From Brachionus plicatilis (taxonomy: Eukaryota; Rotifera; Eurotatoria; Ploima; Brachionidae), in NCBI GenBank assembly GCA_010279815.1, contig QEOQ01000451.1:286915-350914 (forward strand): a stretch of DNA of 64,000 nt. The letters are read 5' to 3'. The notes under the pieces were generated by a model, which ran no database searches, was not told the origin of the DNA, and saw nothing but the letters and a program-made list of their open reading frames with translations. The position numbers and the translations under genes were made by a program. This document shows, one piece after another, positions 49,401-61,118 of the stretch (position 1 is its first letter; each line of letters starts with the position of its first letter).

Positions 49401-51643
49401 CAAATGAAACGGACAGTCAAAAATTGCAGCAGCAAAAGCGAACTCAATGCTAGGCTCTTTCAAAGAGCATTTAAACCCTGGACGATTGATTCGTTCAATA
49501 ATCTCAATTGTTCATTCGTTAGGCCTAACCCTGAATACGCCTCTTCAGTCTGAAACCCTCACAACAAAGCAGACATTAAAATCCTCGAACTAGTTGAAAG
49601 AAGAACCACAAAACTTGTGACTGGATTGAGATTCTTATGTTGATAGACTAGATATACTGAAATTGACAACATTAGAAGAGAGAAGATTGAGTGGAGATGC
49701 GGTACAGTATTTCAAAATAGATTACGGTCTTAACATTGTAAACTGGTACAATTCTAGCGCTCTAGCGAATTCTTTCTCTCTATTTGGTCCAGCGAGTGAA
49801 ATAAGAGGATATTAACATAGAAAATCGAGTCAACTAACAGCTACTGCGGTGTAGGAGAATTTTTTATTACAAACCGTATCGTCAACGTTTGGAAAAAATT
49901 TCCACTCACAGTAATTCAATTCAGCACCAAGAACGACTTGTAAGCGAATTACGACAAATTTAAAAAAGATATTAAAGAAGATTTTCGTTATTATTGCTAT
50001 TTTATTTATACCTCTATTTTTCTGTATTTACTTTTTAAGCTTTATTTTAACTATATTTAAATAGTGAATATTCGGATAAGCTGATAGGTTAAATTGTAAA
50101 AATAATTTTAGGATAAAATTTTCAAAACTTGAATTTGATAAAGTAATAAAGAAACTAAAATCTAAAAGTTTTTTTAAAAATAAATTTAATTTAATAAAGA
50201 AATCTATAATTAAATTTAAATAAACAATTTCATTGCCAAAGGTTTAACAAAAAATTTTTTTTGAATGCAAAAAAGTTAAAAATAGTTAAATGTTAGAAGA
50301 ATTTTAATTAAATTTTATTTTTTTGATTTCAAATTCATATTTAATCAACGTAGAAAAATATTTCTATTTATAAAATTAAAATAAAAAATAATTGTTTTTT
50401 TAATTTAAATTAACTCGAAACTCAAGAATTATGTTTTTATTTTTTATGGTATTTTTTTCGAAATACCATATGAATAAAATTTAAAAAAAGTTAATTTGCA
50501 AATTGTTAAATTTTCCAAAACTAAAATTTTTCTTGCTGTTTTTAGCTATAATCTATAACAAATAAATAAAAAAAAATTACTGCTAATTATTTTGAACAAT
50601 TTTTATACATAATTTGTTTAAATTAGAAGTGAGTTTAAATAAAAGATATTTTGCGATAAAATTCAAATTATGATTATATAACGCAAAAGATAATTATCAA
50701 ATTGGATCTTAAATAAATTTATGCTAATAACATGTTAGCTTTTTGCATTAAGCGCCTTAAGGATTCAAATTAATAAATCTAAGTATTACCTGAAAGCAGT
50801 TGTTACGATTGCGTCAACAGCTTCTATGATGCGATGCAAAGCAGAGTCAGCACCTATGGTCATGTCTGTGCCGCAAAAGTCATTGTCAATTGAGCCAACA
50901 AGGCCAACAATATTCAAAAAGGAATAATTTTCGCGTTCTTCTTCAGTTATTTGCTTAGTTTCAGTCAACTCATCTAACAAAGAACTCCATTCTTGCTTAA
51001 ATAAATTAGCACCTGTTAAACTGCCATCGCCTCCAATACAGACCAAATTATTGATTCCAAAACTGATTAAATTTTTAGCCGCTCTTAGACGGCCAGGACG
51101 TTCTTTAAAATCCATGCAGCGAGCACTGCCAATTAGCGTTCCTCCCTAATTTAAATTTAAAGCTCTTTTTAAAATTATTATTTTCAACTCACTGCTCCAA
51201 TTATGCCAGAAACAGTGGCCCAAGTGGCCAACTGAATATTGTTTCCTCCATCTACCATGCCTTGATATCCCTAATTAAAAAAAATTGATTTCATAATATT
51301 CTTGATTCACAAAATTTTAAAATTTTACTTCATATATTAGATAAACTTTGCATCCCAAATAAATTCCCATTCTCACAGCTGCTCTTAAAGCAGCATTCAT
51401 TCCTTGGGCATCTCCTCCGCTGGTAAACACACCTAAACTTCTTCCTTCAAATTGATTTTTGGTAACTGGTTTTCCCTCTTGACCCTCAACATAAGCAAAA
51501 CTTTTAGCACGCGACACTTTTCTGTGAATGCGCTCAATTTTTTCCTCTGAATCATCTCCATCTTGACTTCCTTGACCAAAAGATACTTTGTGAAACCGTG
51601 TCGTTTTCGGTGAAATTGAATTCTCTATAGTTGGTTCGGTCAT
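40405..51643 (-). CDS. PFK: ATP-dependent 6-phosphofructokinase, 8 exons, 836 aa
   Basis: Cytosolic enzyme phosphorylating fructose 6-phosphate at the committed step of glycolysis. Exons (minus): 51329-51643, 51193-51270, 50790-51145, 43367-44664, 41348-41460, 40762-40858, 40600-40708, 40405-40549; 2511 nt, phases consistent. The true ATG is at 51643. A 65-residue Ser-rich N-terminal extension precedes the catalytic half: [15 protein letters not shown] (about 73-87), CIGGDGSL (167-174), [10 protein letters not shown] with the expected catalytic Asp218 (216-225), [10 protein letters not shown] and ILGHVQRGG. The allosteric half carries the matching repeats [22 protein letters not shown] and ILGHMQQGG. 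This is the animal double-domain form at about the usual length. Exon 4 is unusually long (1298 nt). Intron 3 (44665-50789) hosts retrotransposon debris and intron 4 (41461-43366) a palindrome and a fold-back element. Confidence 0.95.
41737..41785. repeat. Perfect 49-bp palindrome in PFK intron 4
   Basis: Two perfect 24-bp arms (AGAATTTTTCCTTGCATCGT.. and its complement) surround a single central base at 41761. Such a structure can extrude as a cruciform and is often lost in cloning, so its intact presence is notable. Confidence 0.9.
42006..42373. mobile_element. Fold-back/MULE-like MITE with possible 9-bp target duplication
   Basis: Inverted arms of about 125-130 bp (TATTGTGAAATTC.. at 42006 to ..GAATTTCACAATA at 42373), with inner GTGCAACATACTTA blocks. 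CAAAGAATT occurs at 41995-42003 and again at 42376-42384, just outside both arms: a candidate 9-bp duplication, typical in length for Mutator-like elements. No frame. It lies inside PFK intron 4. Confidence 0.7.
45066..45160. repeat. Inverted repeat in PFK intron 3
   Basis: TCTGCAAAAACTCTG (about 45066) pairs with CAGAGTTTTTGCAGA (about 45147-45161). The words match those in the fold-back element at 34.8-35.1 kb, so it is probably a small fragment of the same repeat type. Confidence 0.5.
45241..45430 (+). repeat. Candidate 5' LTR
   Basis: 190 bp starting TGTCGTCAC and ending TTTAAACA, containing a TATA-like GTATAAAG and a polyadenylation-like AATAAA, and placed just upstream of the primer-site-like TCTGGCGACGAGG. 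The boundary is inferred because no second LTR is present for comparison. Confidence 0.5.
45241..49141 (+). mobile_element. Degenerate Ty3/Gypsy LTR retrotransposon, 3' truncated, antisense in PFK intron 3
   Basis: Plus-strand order of domains: a likely 5' LTR (45241-45430, TG..CA, with TATAAA near 45311 and AATAAA near 45412) followed by TCTGGCGACGAGGAT, a sequence in primer-site position; gag with paired CCHC knuckles (about 46135-46235); protease LVDTGAS (about 46556); reverse transcriptase ending in a TDDILVFG catalytic block (about 47473); RNase H with [11 protein letters not shown] (about 48110) and [16 protein letters not shown] (to about 48275); the H2C2 zinc region and core of integrase (48540-49130). 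In-frame stops and frameshifts occur in every part, so it is inactive. No 3' LTR is visible: at about 49141 the sequence changes into a LINE. Expression from the PFK strand would read it antisense. Confidence 0.85.
49142..50030 (+). mobile_element. LINE reverse-transcriptase 3' fragment joined to the Gypsy remnant
   Basis: Plus-strand pieces fit the C-terminal part of a Jockey/CR1-type ORF2: [19 protein letters not shown] (about 49205-49262), [15 protein letters not shown] (about 49360-49405), a region with [19 protein letters not shown] (about 49660-49720) and a hydrophobic, A+T-rich end. Stops and shifts interrupt it. The junction with integrase sequence at about 49141 implies insertion into, or recombination with, the Gypsy element. 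Confidence 0.75.
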
Positions 51644-54600
51644 TGTTTTCAATCTAACTTTTGAGAAATAAAATTTAAATTAATTTAATTTTTATGTTTA
51701 TTCATTATCTGTATGGAAACTCTTGTTAAAAATTTTAAAATTTCCGAAATTTTTATATTAGCGTCCTGTTACCATTGACTTCAGCAAGTTTTGGCGAAAA
51801 TTAAACAAGCCTTCGGAATATAATAATCAAATTATTTTTGGAAATAAATATTATTCATGCAAGATTTTTTTAAATAGAAAAAAAAATACAAACGATTTTA
51901 TAATAATTCATAATGGAAAACGCTCTTAAGCAGAATTATTAATCTTCATTAAAATAAAATTTATATCAGAACTATTTGTATTTGCACAGAGGAAAATAAT
52001 ATATTAAAAAAAAGCATCATCTTTTCGTAAAAAGATACCTTTTCCGAAAAGTTTTTCAATAATATTTTTATATACAAAAACCAACGTTTAAACAAACAAC
52101 AAAAATGAATTTTCTTTCTCCTCGAAGCGCCTTGAAAAAAAACTCATCATTAATATTAAAATTTATGTGAGATTCAATAATTTTGAAAATTTAAATAAAT
52201 CAATACATAAGTAATCAAAAATATAACCAGCAAAATGCAAATGAACTTGCTATAGACAGCGTCTATCAAAAAGAATAATATCAGGATTAGACAATGGAAA
52301 TCTTGATTTTTTGTAAGATTTGTCTAATGGATTGTTAGAAATTATTAAGTTACTTTGTAGAAAATTATTTCTCTAGATCAAGGTAATAGTTATAGGTAGA
52401 AATAATTTTGAAAATCATAATTACGTCGACGCTTCAGCTTGATTCAAAACTTTAACAAACTTCAAATAACATTAGAGTTTATTTTAGATCAAAGATAATT
52501 TATTAATTCATTGTGCGCTACACAATTTACAGAATTAATATATCACAAATTAGTTGTTAAAATAACGCGTTTTTTAAAGGAGTATTTCGTGAAAATTATT
52601 TTTGTATTTAAATCTTACTTCGTATTTGTGTTTCTAGTTGAAAATGATAAAAGCTTTAAAATTTTATTGCACTTGGCATTTTGATTAATTATAAAAACTT
52701 GATATTTAAATTTTTTACCTTAGTCAGTTAAATATTTAGCTAAATTAAATTTTCGCAAAAAAAATTTCAGAATTCTTTGTCAGATGAATGACTATATCTA
52801 ATAAATAAATCAATATCTAAAAAAAGCATATTTATTTTTAAATTTTGAAAATTTTTACAATTCTTTATTTAGATAAAATAAATTTTGAATCAAGCTAAGG
52901 TTAAAAAGTAACATGCTACTAAAAATACCAGTAAAAATGATGAAATGTTTACATTAGTTTTATAACTCAATGGAAATATCCATCATCTCTAATAGATATT
53001 TGATGCTAAAACTAAATATTAAAATAATTGAATTACTTAGCCAAATTTGGACCAAAATAAGCAAATATTCTGATATAAATTATTAGATTGAAAATTTTGA
53101 AAATAAATTCATGACCATTACTCAATCGAAAACAAAAAGGATTTTGCAAGAATTCATGATTCAGATATAATATTCAGAGAATTTTATGGATTATATACCT
53201 TTTTATACCATGCCTTATATAAAAGAAAATATTTTGGTTCATTAAAATGTCTGTATAGTTAGTCTAAGATAGTATCTGAACTATCTTAACTGTTTTTTAT
53301 TATGGACGAATGCTGCTCCTACCAGTTTGCACATCTGGTTTTTGATTTTGCAGTCTTTCTTTCCAATACTTTTACATCATCCCAAAAAAAATCGTGTTTA
53401 ACTTTCCAGAGCTTGTTTAAGCTTACTTTCTATTATCCAGCTATGACATCCGTATTCACCGATTTCAATTCATAATCCTGAATGAAAATTAATGAATGGA
53501 ACAACATTTTATGTTCCAGAAAGCCGTTTCGAAGTCAAAAATTAATAATTTGATCCAAAAAAATTGATTAAATTAAAATTTAGCAATGCATCTTTTTAAT
53601 TTTATTTGGATCTATTCAGTAAAAAGCAAAAAAAATTTAAAAGCTTTGTAATTTGTATTTATTTAAATGTATTTAATTTTAACAAAAATTTGTGCTAATT
53701 TGTTCATGAAAATTTTTATTCAATATATAAATCTCATTTTATAATTGAATTAAAATGCACAATTCTAAATGAAAATATTTTAATTTTTTTAACTAATTGC
53801 AGGTTCCTTTTACTAATTGATTTTTCAAAAAAGGCGTTTGCCGAATATCTGCTCGATTTCAAAACATCGGTACTAAACAAGCTAAATGATTGTCATTTCA
53901 TCTTTTAAATTTTTGTCAAGATATTAATTATGTGAATAAGATATTCTCAATCTTTGACAAAAAAAATAATAATTTGAGAGAGAAATATTATTATAGAAAT
54001 AAAAAATTGTTATCCTGCTTCAAAACCATAATTAAAAAAAAGGTAATTTAGGAATACTTTATTGTGCAACAGCTCATTAAGAAAAACAAATTAATTTTGG
54101 TACAGATAAGATAACTAAACAACATTGGAAATTAATTGGTATTCTCGTTAGAAAAAATTTCATCAAACTGAAAACTCAAAGTAAAAAAACTTAGAGACCA
54201 ATGATTCTTAAAAAATAAGATATCATGTTTCTTCTAAATTATCGTACCATAATAGATCTGGAAACCAGATTTATTTTCATTTTAAAAAATTGATTCTTTT
54301 GAATAGTTTTAAATTAAGTATCGCAAATTTTCGTTTTTGAGATCATCCATAAATTTGCCAAGAAAATCAAACCAACCAGCAATGGGATTAATTTTCAAAT
54401 TAATATTTTAATATTTGATTAATTTCTGCCAAATGAATTTGAGAATTTTATGATAAGAAAATTTTCTGAAAGGTTTTCTTACGGAGCTTGAAATTCGACT
54501 CCTACTTTGCTCCAAAAAGAAATGTTTATAAATGAATTTATTTCGCAAGCCTTAAGTTATTTCAAACTATAATAGGATTTTGCTCATAAGGGAAATAATT

Positions 54601-56964
54601 TAGATTTAAAAAAATATTTTAATCAATTTCCGTTTGGAGATGCCTAAAAATAAAGTACCAATAATCATCCTTCGTTTTGTGGGAGCTTTTTCTTTTCCAC
54701 TTTTGCTGAAACATGTTTCTTTTAAATTAATAATTAATATAGATATTTTTGTTGCTTTAATTAAATCGTGGGAGCCACCAAAAAGTAAAAAATCAACAAT
54801 TATTATTTTTAGGGTTTAAAGGAGTATTTTGTTAAAATGAATGTTAAAAATTCAAATAATCCTTTTCAATATCAATATTTAATATGTGATTTTTTCCGAA
54901 TGAAAAAACATACTCTGTATTCAAAAAAGTATGTATTGTAAATATAATTATAATTTTAAAGGATTTTAGAAGAAAACTTCCCTCTCAAGTACCATTTTAA
55001 AATCGATTTTAATTGCGCAAGCAATTTTCGAGTTTAAATCTAATATTTAAATAATTTTTCTTTTAAGGGCAATTTTCTTCAAAATTACTTTCTAAATCGG
55101 CTTACAATTTAACCTCATACTAGTCGATCCTTTAATTAAATTTAATTTTTTTATTTCTTAAGCTAGACTCCTTTAATTAAACTTCAAAGTAGCTATTTTT
55201 AATAAAATTCTATAAATCCAATTTCAATTTACGCAAAATTTAACCTTCAAATTAAAAAAAATTATTCGGTTTATTAAATTGTAATTGTTCATTTATCTAT
55301 AAAAATACTTCTGTTAAATTTTCACCCAGTCTAAGTTAGTTATTACTTAAAATAAAGCACCTTTTATCTTTTGGTCGAAGGAAATTAGATTTTTTTCCGC
55401 ATTCTCACGGCGATAATGCTAGAAATAGAGCAGTACCAAAGTAATTATGCTAGAAGTAATTTAGATTTCGCAGTTTATTTTAAGCTGATTGCCAAAAGCA
55501 AAGATTTGTTATTTTTAATTTTTTAATTTATTTTTGTGTTATCAAATTTTTTTAATTTACCAGTATTTTAAAAAGAAATAAATTTAAGATAAAAATTCAT
55601 AATTTTTTAATAAAAAAAAATTTTTTCATGCCTTTTTAATGCTTTGTTTAATTATTATATGAAAATTTTTAAAATTATCAGCTTTAATGAGAATTTATTG
55701 TTTTTTTTTTTCAAAATGAATATTGGGCTGCCGTAGCTTTCAATTGATAGACAAATAATTTTTTTGAATAAATAAAAAATATTTTTTAAATTATAAATGT
55801 AACAACCCTCAATTTTTAATATTGTAAAATTGCTTTAATTGTTGAGTATGAATGAGTCTAACGACAGACTGAAGCCTTCATTTGAAAAAATATTTTCAAA
55901 TTCTTTTAATTGAGTAATGAAAATATACATTTTTTAACTAGGGAAAATTTTAATTTTTAACTTGGATTTCGATTCGAACATTTAAGTACTTTAATTAACT
56001 AATTAGAAAGTAAACTGTCAAAATGAATTCTTTGATTTTTAATTTCCTCCAACAAAGAAAAGTAATACTGATTAGCTATTAGCTGAATTATGAATTATTT
56101 GACTAGAGTAAAATCCACTTGAAAAAATAAAAAGTCTAAATCTAGCTCTAAGTGACTGTAGAAATTTAGCTTAAAATTCTGGCTAAAAATTTAATAGCAC
56201 TGAAACGAAAATAATTAATATCGATCATAATTTTGAAACTGGCAGGATTTTTATAACATTTAAGTTCTGATATTGAAAATTTGTCAAGTGATCTAAATTA
56301 AAATAATTTTTTTTATTGAATCATCCAAAGATTATTTGGAATCAAATATTTTAAGCAAATAACTTCTTTTTTAAATGATATAAAAATTAAAAAATCTAAG
56401 ATTGTTTTCCAGTAAGGCGTTTTAAAACCTCCCAAAATCGATTCTGATTAATCAATGAATTAAACAATAATTTAAATTAAGTATAATCAGCCTCAATTTG
56501 CGGCAAATAAAATAATATGTATAAAAAGAATGACAATTTTTCTTTTCATTCTCCAAAAACTAATACATGTTATGAATCAAAATTAATTATTCAAATAATA
56601 AACGATAATTTAATGAGAAAAATTTTTATTTATTTATTTTTACATTTTTATTTAATAAATGGGATATTGTTAATTATAAAAATTCTTATTTGACGTAATT
56701 TTGACAAGCTATGAATTTATTTTGGAGTCAAGAAGATCCTCAAGAAATGCATTTAATCCTTTATTTCACAAATATATATTTTTAATAAATAAATAATTTT
56801 CAATTCCTAAAATAAACGCCTAACCTTTTTCTCTCAATTAATTTTAGTTTACCAATTCGATTCTCGTTGTCGAGAACAAACTTAAATATTTCAATGTTTT
56901 ATATTTTAAATTTAATGATTTTATAAACAAATTTTTTTTTTTTATTTTGTAATATGTAAAAGTT
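51644..56964. other. Long A+T-rich intergenic region; possible LINE debris near 53270-53480
   Basis: Contains the PFK promoter at its left edge. No gene could be supported. A minus-strand stretch at about 53280-53470 reads EYGCHSWIIESKLKQALES followed by stops, vaguely like a LINE ORF2 C-terminal region (GC-SW..L...L). I rate that weak. The remainder is featureless. Confidence 0.35.
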
Positions 56965-57343
56965 TCAAAATCAAATAAAAGAAGTGATAATCGATTTTTT
57001 ATCACAAGAGCACTTTTGATTAACCTTGAGATTTTTGAGGAGAAAAAATTTTCTCTAAGTTTTAGATTTTTGAAAAAGGAAATAAGAAGATAAAAAACAT
57101 GAGATCATTAGTAGATTGCTTTTTTGCATAATATGATCAGGTATGTTGTAAGAGTATTCACATAACAAAAATCAATAATCATAGGGCTCAACAAATTTTG
57201 AAGTTCCAAGCAGAAATTAAATTAAAAGGGTAAATTTTTATACAAATATTTCAAAACTCAGCTTAAATATTTATAAATATTTGCAGCAATTCAAAGCAAT
57301 TCAAAAGTGCAAATAATTGGCAAAATGTTTGCTTTATGCAGAC
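56965..57343. repeat. Duplicated segment, copy 1
   Basis: About 379 bp repeated in direct orientation at 57524-57901, beyond the gap, with only a handful of substitutions and one indel. No coding content. Either a real recent tandem duplication or two alleles left side by side by assembly. Confidence 0.9.
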
Positions 57344-57523
57344 NNNNNNNNNNNNNNNNNNNNNNNNNNNNNNNNNNNNNNNNNNNNNNNNNNNNNNNNN
57401 NNNNNNNNNNNNNNNNNNNNNNNNNNNNNNNNNNNNNNNNNNNNNNNNNNNNNNNNNNNNNNNNNNNNNNNNNNNNNNNNNNNNNNNNNNNNNNNNNNNN
57501 NNNNNNNNNNNNNNNNNNNNNNN
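57344..57523. other. Assembly gap (180 N)
   Basis: Run of N placed exactly between two near-identical copies of the same 379-bp segment. Confidence 0.95.
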
Positions 57524-57901
57524 CAAAATCAAATAAAAGAAGTGATAATCGATTTTTTATCACAAGAGCACTTTTGATTAACCTTGAGATTTTTGTGGAG
57601 AAAAAATTTTCTCTAAGTTTTAGATTTTTGAAAAAGGAAATAAGAAGATAAAATACATGATATCATTAGTAGATTGCTTTTTTGCATAATATGATCAGGT
57701 ATGTTGTAAGAGTATTCACATAGCAAAAATCAATAATCATAGGGCTCAACAAATTTTGAAGTTCCAAGCAGAAATTAAATTAAAAGGGTACATTTTTATA
57801 CAAATATTTCAAAACTCAGCTTAAATATTTATAAATATTTGCAGAAATTCAAAGCAATTCAAAAGTGCAAATAATTGGCAAAATGTTTGCTTTATGCAGA
57901 C
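57524..57901. repeat. Duplicated segment, copy 2
   Basis: Direct copy of 56965-57343; the copies start and end at the same bases on either side of the N run. Confidence 0.9.
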
Positions 57902-58608
57902 TTAGCGAATTGTTTAGGAGTTGAATTAAAAGCTTTAATTGAACATGACATGCCACTTTCAATCAAAAATTAAAGTCAACAATAAAAAATTTCATCAATT
58001 TAAACATCTATTAGACGATTTATTTCTCTATTTGAGTTTAGCGGTCCTAATTGCTCAGGGAGGTTTAAATAATGGAATTTAAACTTCTTTGACAGAATTT
58101 CCATTTTCCAATAAAGGTTCCATTTCCTGACAAAAAGAACAAACAATTTCTGTTTTCGTTGAGAATTTAAAGTTGGAGCAATTTATTTGATCTGGTCCCT
58201 TGATACTGAGAAAAACTTGTTTTGTTTATGTATCCGTGTTTGTCTTGCTATTAGTATTGATTAGTTGAGTTTTTTGTTTGGGAACCATGCCACTGCAGTG
58301 AAATTAAAATGCGCAAAATTAAACATTAATGGTTCGACAAAGAATTTAAATTTCGGAAACTATCAAAATTAGAAAATAAAGACTTTTTTAATATTTGTAG
58401 AATTTTTAGTTTGACTTTTTCTCAAAAATTTTAAATTGATTATGTAAAATAATTGTGAATTTTCTTCAACTTCCTCTGATCCTAGCACTTGATTCTTTTC
58501 ATAAATAAGCGGATAAATGCTTTCAAATTAAAAAAATAAAAATAAGCCTAAAATTGTCAATTTTTCGTAGATACTTTTTATTCATAATCAGTAACACCGA
58601 AAGCTTAA
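57902..58608. other. Upstream region of the calmodulin-like gene
   Basis: No frame or repeat. Presumably contains the promoter and 5' UTR. Confidence 0.4.
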
Positions 58609-61118
58609 ATGTCTAAGCTAGACGAACTGTCTGACGAACAAGATTACGAAAATCCAAATCCGGCTGTAAAAAAGTCATTTAAAGACTCGTTTTTAAGCAA
58701 TTTTAAATCAGGCAAAAGCAAAATAATTTCAAAGCTGTCATCTTCGCCAACTAACAAACAGTCTGATCATGATTTATACGATTTAGATAGTTCCTTATAT
58801 TATCCCATATCATCATGTTCTACATTGAATACAGGAAATGATGTGACACGTAAAAATTTACGAAAAACAAAAAACATTCGACAAAAGCCCACAGTGAATG
58901 CTTTTTTGAAAAACTCATCTTTTTCATCATCATCTGCGTCAACTTCACCACCGACCTCTATAACAGCTCATAAATATCGAACCAAAAAAATACCATCAAA
59001 AACAAATTTAATAGATAAAGTAAATATTCCTGGTACTTTAAACAGTAGTCTGGACAATGAAAGCGACAAAGGCTTAGAGGACAACTTCAGTTCTTTTTAC
59101 AGCTCGAGAGAAGATCAAGAATCGCCCGAACAAAACAAGACTAGGCATCGAAGCATGGAGACTGGAAAATCTAGACTAGCCAAGAGTGTTTGCACCGGAT
59201 CCAATCATACCAAAAATGATTTCTTCAATTCGGATTATGATGAAGAGGATTTTATGGACGCTTTTAGAATATTTGACATAAATGGTGATGGAAAAATAAC
59301 AGCCAAAGAGCTCAAAAATGTTCTTAAAGAACTTGGTATAAAAATGGATAAAAATGATGTCAAAAAAATGATCAAGGAACTTGACAAAGATGGCAATGGC
59401 ACTATTGAATACTCAGGTGCGTAGTTCTTATTAGATTATTTTTTCTTAGTTTTTAAAAAAAAAACATGCAAAAATAATTTGATAAAATTAATTAAATTAA
59501 ATGCGTGAGAACCCAATTTTTTAGACTATTACCCACTCTATTGAAAAATTTTTCTTCATTCATTAACTGGTTTAAAGCATGAAATTTTTCCCAAAGTAAG
59601 CGGAGCATGAAGTCTGTTTTAGATATTGTTTAGATTACTCATCTCTGAAAAATTAGTCTTTCTTTTATTTTTAAATTGACAATTTTTTTATTAATTCTAA
59701 CATAGCATTTCTATGGCTTTTTTCTCATCATACTTTTGTATATCTTCTATTACACTGTCTAAAAATTTAATTAAGAATTGATCGATGCTCCTAGTCTTAT
59801 TTTCTATCAAAATTATTGATGTTTTGCATTAATTGTAAATTTTAAGCCAAGAATATTAGAATAAATTAAAAAAAAAATTACAAAAACAAAACAAGTAGCA
59901 GATAGTAAAAACATCATCTGAGGTATCAAAACAATCGAATGTCTGAAAAATCGATAGCTGGCCAAAGTAATAAAATTGTATTACTTTGGTAAAGATCAGG
60001 AAATTGTGTTTTTTAAGCTGAATTTACTTATTTGTATTTGAGTGAAAATTTTTAAATAAATAAATTATCTAAAATCAACCATTCTAGAAAAAATGGTCGA
60101 TGGTATCAACTAAAATCTCAATTTTCTCAATCTTAATTTTTTTAGCCAGCAAAGAGATTAGAAAAATTCCTCTGAGGGTTGATGAAATTTTTATCAGACA
60201 AAATTTAAAAATAAAATAAATTCATATCGGAAAAACAATAAGCATTTATTTTGTGTAAATTTTCTTTTGTAAAAAATGGGACTCGTAAGTTTCCCGAGTG
60301 TCTAGTGATAGTTTAAATTAAAAAAAGTCAAATTATTAGATCGGTTAAGTAAAAATTTAAGGCAAATGTAATTTATTGAACATTTTTACATTTTTGAGAG
60401 AAAAAAAAATCTCAAAATCAAAAAATCTAAAAAAATTTTCATCAAGAAACGTAATAAAAAATTCGCAATTAATTAAAAGGGATTTTCAAAAAGTTATTCT
60501 TGGTTTTTACATTTAAATTTTTCTAAAACTCCTTTTTAAGTAATTGCGAATTTATTATTACTTTTCTTGAATGAAAATTTTTTTAGATTTTTTGATTTTG
60601 AGATTTTTTTTTCTCTCAAAAATGTAAAAATGTACAATAAATTACATTTTGCCAAATTTGATCTATTTTTTTTTAAATTAAACAAAATCGAATTTATTTA
60701 TAACTTGTTACTATTTTAAATGGAGAATATTTTTTAATTCTGTTCTCTAGTTTTTTGAGTGTTCGATTAGATTTATTACAAAAAATTAAAATAAAATTAT
60801 TTTTAATAATTCTTTTAAAGCCTCATAACTTGATTCATTAATTGATTTTCTAATCTAGAATTTGTTCAAATGATGACAACACCGGCGTCCAAAGATGACG
60901 ATGAATTTGAATTAAGAGAGGCTTTCAAGTGCATTGATCTAGATGGAAATGGATACATTAGCCGTGAAGAGCTTAAAAAAGCTGTGCAAAAAATAATGTC
61001 GACTGATGGCAAAGTGAGCATGCAAGATGTGGAAGAAATGATGAAAGAAGCTGATACGGATGGAAATGGACTAATCGACTACGATGAATTTGTCAGAATT
61101 TTAGTCGAAAAAAGATGA
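58609..61118 (+). CDS. Calmodulin-like four EF-hand protein with long disordered N-terminal extension, 2 exons, 355 aa
   Basis: Probable Ca2+ sensor. Exons 58609-59416 and 60859-61118 (1068 nt, phase consistent) join TCA-G to AA-TTT, restoring the EF-hand sequence IEYSEFVQMM. The first about 205 residues are Ser/Lys/Asn-rich with poly-Ser, no signal peptide or membrane helix, and look disordered. The C-terminal 150 residues are calmodulin-like, with four canonical loops: DINGDGKITAKE, DKDGNGTIEYSE, DLDGNGYISREE and DTDGNGLIDYDE. Each has acidic residues at positions 1 and 12 and Gly at 6, so all should bind Ca2+. The end, EFVRILVEKR, is calmodulin-like but the helices diverge enough to exclude calmodulin itself. 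The function of the extension is unknown; regulation by phosphorylation or targeting is a guess. Confidence 0.9.
60362..60653. repeat. Fold-back repeat in the calmodulin-like gene intron, arms about 110 bp
   Basis: The left arm (60362-60476) pairs with the right arm (about 60540-60653). Shared blocks include AATGTAATTTATTGAACATTT versus its complement and AAATCTCAAAATCAAAAAAT. It is non-coding and lies wholly inside the 1442-nt intron. Confidence 0.8.
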
